A stretch of 7,903 nt of DNA from contig JAUSLB010000309.1 in the NCBI GenBank assembly GCA_030646655.1, positions 1 through 7,903 on the forward strand, read 5' to 3'. Of the stretch, positions 6,114 through 7,903 are shown in pieces. The notes under the pieces were generated by a model. That model saw only the letters and a list, made by a program, of their open reading frames with translations. It searched no databases and had not been told where the DNA came from. A program made the position numbers and the translations under genes. Within the stretch, counting starts at the first letter, position 1. Each line of letters begins with the position of its first letter. The DNA is from Deltaproteobacteria bacterium (GTDB lineage Bacteria; Desulfobacterota; GWC2-55-46).

Positions 6114-6141
6114 AAACCCCTGAAAGATTCCGGGTTTTTTT
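6114..6141 (+). terminator. Intrinsic terminator after the TIGR04282 gene
   Basis: AAACCC (6114-6119) pairs with GGGTTT (6132-6137). An inner GAA/TTC helix (6122-6124 with 6128-6130) extends the stem, and seven T's run from 6135 to 6141. It starts 4 bases after the stop codon and closes the three-gene cassette. Confidence 0.75.
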
Positions 6142-6147
6142 CATTTA

Positions 6148-6176
6148 TTGTAAATCTCAGGCTAAAATGTTATCTT
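6148..6176 (+). promoter_or_regulatory. Candidate promoter for lipA-alaC
   Basis: TTGTAA (6148-6153) and TATCTT (6171-6176) are 17 bases apart, and a TG one base before the -10 box (6168-6169) makes it an extended -10. Transcription would start near 6183, leaving a leader of about 53 bases. That leader can form a small hairpin, CGGGT (6191-6195) with ACCCG (6202-6206). A second -10-like TATAAA at 6216-6221 has no suitable -35 box. A promoter is expected here because a terminator lies immediately upstream. Confidence 0.4.
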
Positions 6177-6235
6177 TTAAGGTGCTTGGCCGGGTCTTCC
6201 AACCCGTAAATTCCTTATAAAGACAGGCTTTTAAC

Positions 6236-7084
6236 ATGAAAAGGCTCCCAGCTTGGGCGAAAAAACCCCTCGGGCCAGCAAAACCCATCCACGAGATGAA
6301 GGCCGTCCTAAGGAGGCGCGGCCTCCATACGGTCTGCGAGTCAGCGCGCTGCCCCAACATAGGCGAGTGCTTCTCAAAGCCTACAGCGACTTTTATGATT
6401 TTGGGAGATGTTTGCACCCGCACATGCGGGTTTTGCTCGGTCAACAAAAGGGCAAGGCCGCTTGAGGTTGACCCGAACGAGCCCTCGAATATCGCCGTTA
6501 CGGCAAAGGAGCTCGGCCTCAGCCACGTGGTGATCACATCGGTTACAAGAGATGACCTTAAAGACGGGGGAGCAAAACAGTTTGCCTTGACAATCAGGGC
6601 GATAAAGGATACGATTTCCGGCATTTTAGTGGAGGTCCTGACGCCTGATTTCAGGGGCGACGACGAGGCCCTGAATATCGTCCTTAACGCCCGCCCCGAC
6701 ATATTAAACCACAACCTTGAGACCGTCCCCTCATTATATCCTATCGTAAGGCCGCAGGCAGACTACCGGAGGTCTTTAGGAGTCCTTAAAAAGGCTAAGG
6801 CTAAAGGGGTTATGGCCAAATCCGGCATAATGGCCGGGCTCGGCGAGACAATGGAAGAGGTGAAGGAGGTCTTAAGGGACTTAAAGGGTTCCGGCTGTGA
6901 CGCTGTCACGATAGGGCAGTACCTGCGCCCCACGAGGGAGAGCTTAGAGGTAAAAGAGTACATAACACCTCAAGTTTTTATGGATTACGAACGATACGGT
7001 AAAGAGATAGGGATTAAATACGTATATTCAGGCACTTTCGTGAGAAGCTCGTATAACGCTGAAAAGCTTATTTCAAATAGTTAA
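6236..7084 (+). CDS. lipA: Lipoyl synthase (radical SAM)
   Basis: LipA inserts two sulfur atoms into an octanoyl group bound to a lipoyl domain, making the lipoyl cofactor of 2-oxoacid dehydrogenases and the glycine cleavage H protein. At 282 residues it is complete and typical. It shows both cluster motifs: Cys34, Cys39 and Cys45 in CESARCPNIGEC (the auxiliary, sulfur-donating 4Fe-4S cluster) and Cys60, Cys64 and Cys67 in CTRTCGFC (the radical SAM cluster). HNLETVPSLYP follows, and the C-terminal RSSY (270-273) supplies the serine ligand of the auxiliary cluster. The ATG is preceded only by a weak AGG about 10 bases away. No lipB or lplA is seen, so the octanoyl transfer enzyme must be encoded elsewhere. 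It is followed by the aminotransferase gene after 10 bases. Confidence 0.97.
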   Translation: MKRLPAWAKKPLGPAKPIHEMKAVLRRRGLHTVCESARCPNIGECFSKPTATFMILGDVCTRTCGFCSVNKRARPLEVDPNEPSNIAVTAKELGLSHVVITSVTRDDLKDGGAKQFALTIRAIKDTISGILVEVLTPDFRGDDEALNIVLNARPDILNHNLETVPSLYPIVRPQADYRRSLGVLKKAKAKGVMAKSGIMAGLGETMEEVKEVLRDLKGSGCDAVTIGQYLRPTRESLEVKEYITPQVFMDYERYGKEIGIKYVYSGTFVRSSYNAEKLISNS

Positions 7085-7094
7085 GAGGGGCTAA

Positions 7095-7903
7095 ATGGAC
7101 GAATTCCACAGGATAAAAAGGCTGCCGCCGTATGTCTTCAATATCGTGACGGATAAGAAGATAGAGGCCCGCAGGCGTGGCGAGGATATCATCTACTTCG
7201 GCATGGGCAACCCCGACCAGCCGACGCCTAAGCACATAGTCGATAAATTGCTTGAGGCGGCCCAGAACCCGAGGAACCACCGCTACTCTGCGTCCCGCGG
7301 CATATATAAGCTAAGGCTCGCCATCTCTGACTGGTACAAGAGGCGCTACAACGTCGATATAGACCCTGAGACAGAGGCGGTAGCCACCATCGGCTCAAAG
7401 GAGGGCATAGCCCACCTCGCCCTTGCCATACTCGGCCCCGGAGATGTTGTATTCGTCCCTGACCCGACATATCCGATACACAAGTATTCTGTCATAATAG
7501 CCGGAGGGGATGTGAGGAGCATCCCTCTGCTTCCGGGAGTTGATTTTTTCGATGAGCTGCAGAAGGCCACTATCCAGACATGGCCCAAGCCGAAGCTGCT
7601 GGTATTGAACTTTCCGCATAACCCTACAACTGAAGTCGTTGACAGGGAGTTCTTCCAAAAGATCGTTGATTTCGCCAAAGAGAACAAGATTCTCGTCATA
7701 CACGACCTCGCGTACGCGGATATCGTATTCGACGGGTACAAGGCGCCGAGCTTTCTGGAGATACCGGGCGCAAAGGACATAGGGGTAGAGTTCTTCACAT
7801 TATCGAAGAGCTACAATATGCCGGGATGGAGGGTCGGTTTCGCCGTAGGCAACAAGAAACTCATAGGCGCGCTCACCCGGATAAAGAGCTATCTCGACTA
7901 CGG
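7095..7903 (+). CDS. alaC: Alanine (glutamate-pyruvate) aminotransferase, AlaC type, 3' end outside window
   Basis: This PLP-dependent class I/II aminotransferase probably makes alanine from pyruvate and glutamate. The visible 269 residues, about two-thirds of a ~400-residue protein, follow E. coli AlaC closely by eye from residue 7 on: [65 protein letters not shown]-like [18 protein letters not shown] (Asp204, Tyr207), and the PLP lysine Lys238 in [18 protein letters not shown]. It ends mid-protein in RIKSYLDYG. The ATG follows AGAGGGG (7084-7090) and lies 10 bases after the lipA stop, so the two genes are probably one unit. LL-diaminopimelate aminotransferase is a related alternative, but the match to AlaC is clearly stronger. 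Confidence 0.88.
   Translation, partial: MDEFHRIKRLPPYVFNIVTDKKIEARRRGEDIIYFGMGNPDQPTPKHIVDKLLEAAQNPRNHRYSASRGIYKLRLAISDWYKRRYNVDIDPETEAVATIGSKEGIAHLALAILGPGDVVFVPDPTYPIHKYSVIIAGGDVRSIPLLPGVDFFDELQKATIQTWPKPKLLVLNFPHNPTTEVVDREFFQKIVDFAKENKILVIHDLAYADIVFDGYKAPSFLEIPGAKDIGVEFFTLSKSYNMPGWRVGFAVGNKKLIGALTRIKSYLDY

Noticed and set aside
6157..6714. Antisense open frame (185 codons) across lipA
   Set aside because: It shadows the cysteine-rich N-terminal part of lipA and has no recognisable domain.

Overview
The window is a compact stretch of bacterial chromosome, about 55% GC by eye. Every protein gene I can support is on the + strand. Frequent ATA (Ile) and AGG (Arg) codons, together with the order fabD-fabG-acpP-fabF-rpiB-glyA, resemble Desulfobacterota ('deltaproteobacteria' in the broad sense) or Nitrospirota. 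That placement is inference; the window contains no rRNA or other taxonomic marker. No tRNA, rRNA, CRISPR array, insertion sequence or phage gene was seen, and no gap between genes exceeds 300 bases.

Region 1 (1-4966) is a type II fatty acid synthesis cluster followed by two central-metabolism genes. It holds the 3' end of fabD (malonyl-CoA:ACP transacylase), fabG (3-ketoacyl-ACP reductase), acpP (acyl carrier protein), fabF (ketoacyl-ACP synthase II), rpiB (ribose-5-phosphate isomerase B) and glyA (serine hydroxymethyltransferase). A strong intrinsic terminator closes it at 4935-4966. The acpP gene appears to have its own pair of tandem promoters (1406-1435 and 1455-1483) and a terminator-like element behind it (1841-1880). 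This would let ACP be made in excess over the enzymes that use it. FabD loads malonyl groups on ACP, FabF condenses them and FabG reduces the product.

Region 2 (4967-6141) is a small self-contained unit between two terminators. It holds a DUF3343 protein (putative Se/S carrier-like), a 58-residue double-CxxC zinc-ribbon protein (5275-5451), and a CofC/TIGR04282-type nucleotidyl/glycosyl transferase-like protein. The first two genes overlap by 14 bases and the second and third are 5 bases apart, so they are probably co-translated. The function is unknown, and this is the most interesting part of the window.

Region 3 (6142-7903) holds lipA (lipoyl synthase, radical SAM) and, 10 bases later, the 5' part of an alaC-type alanine/glutamate aminotransferase that runs off the window. 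LipA depends on region 1 through octanoyl groups carried on ACP. LipA and GlyA could also meet at the lipoyl-dependent glycine cleavage system, but no glycine cleavage gene is present here.
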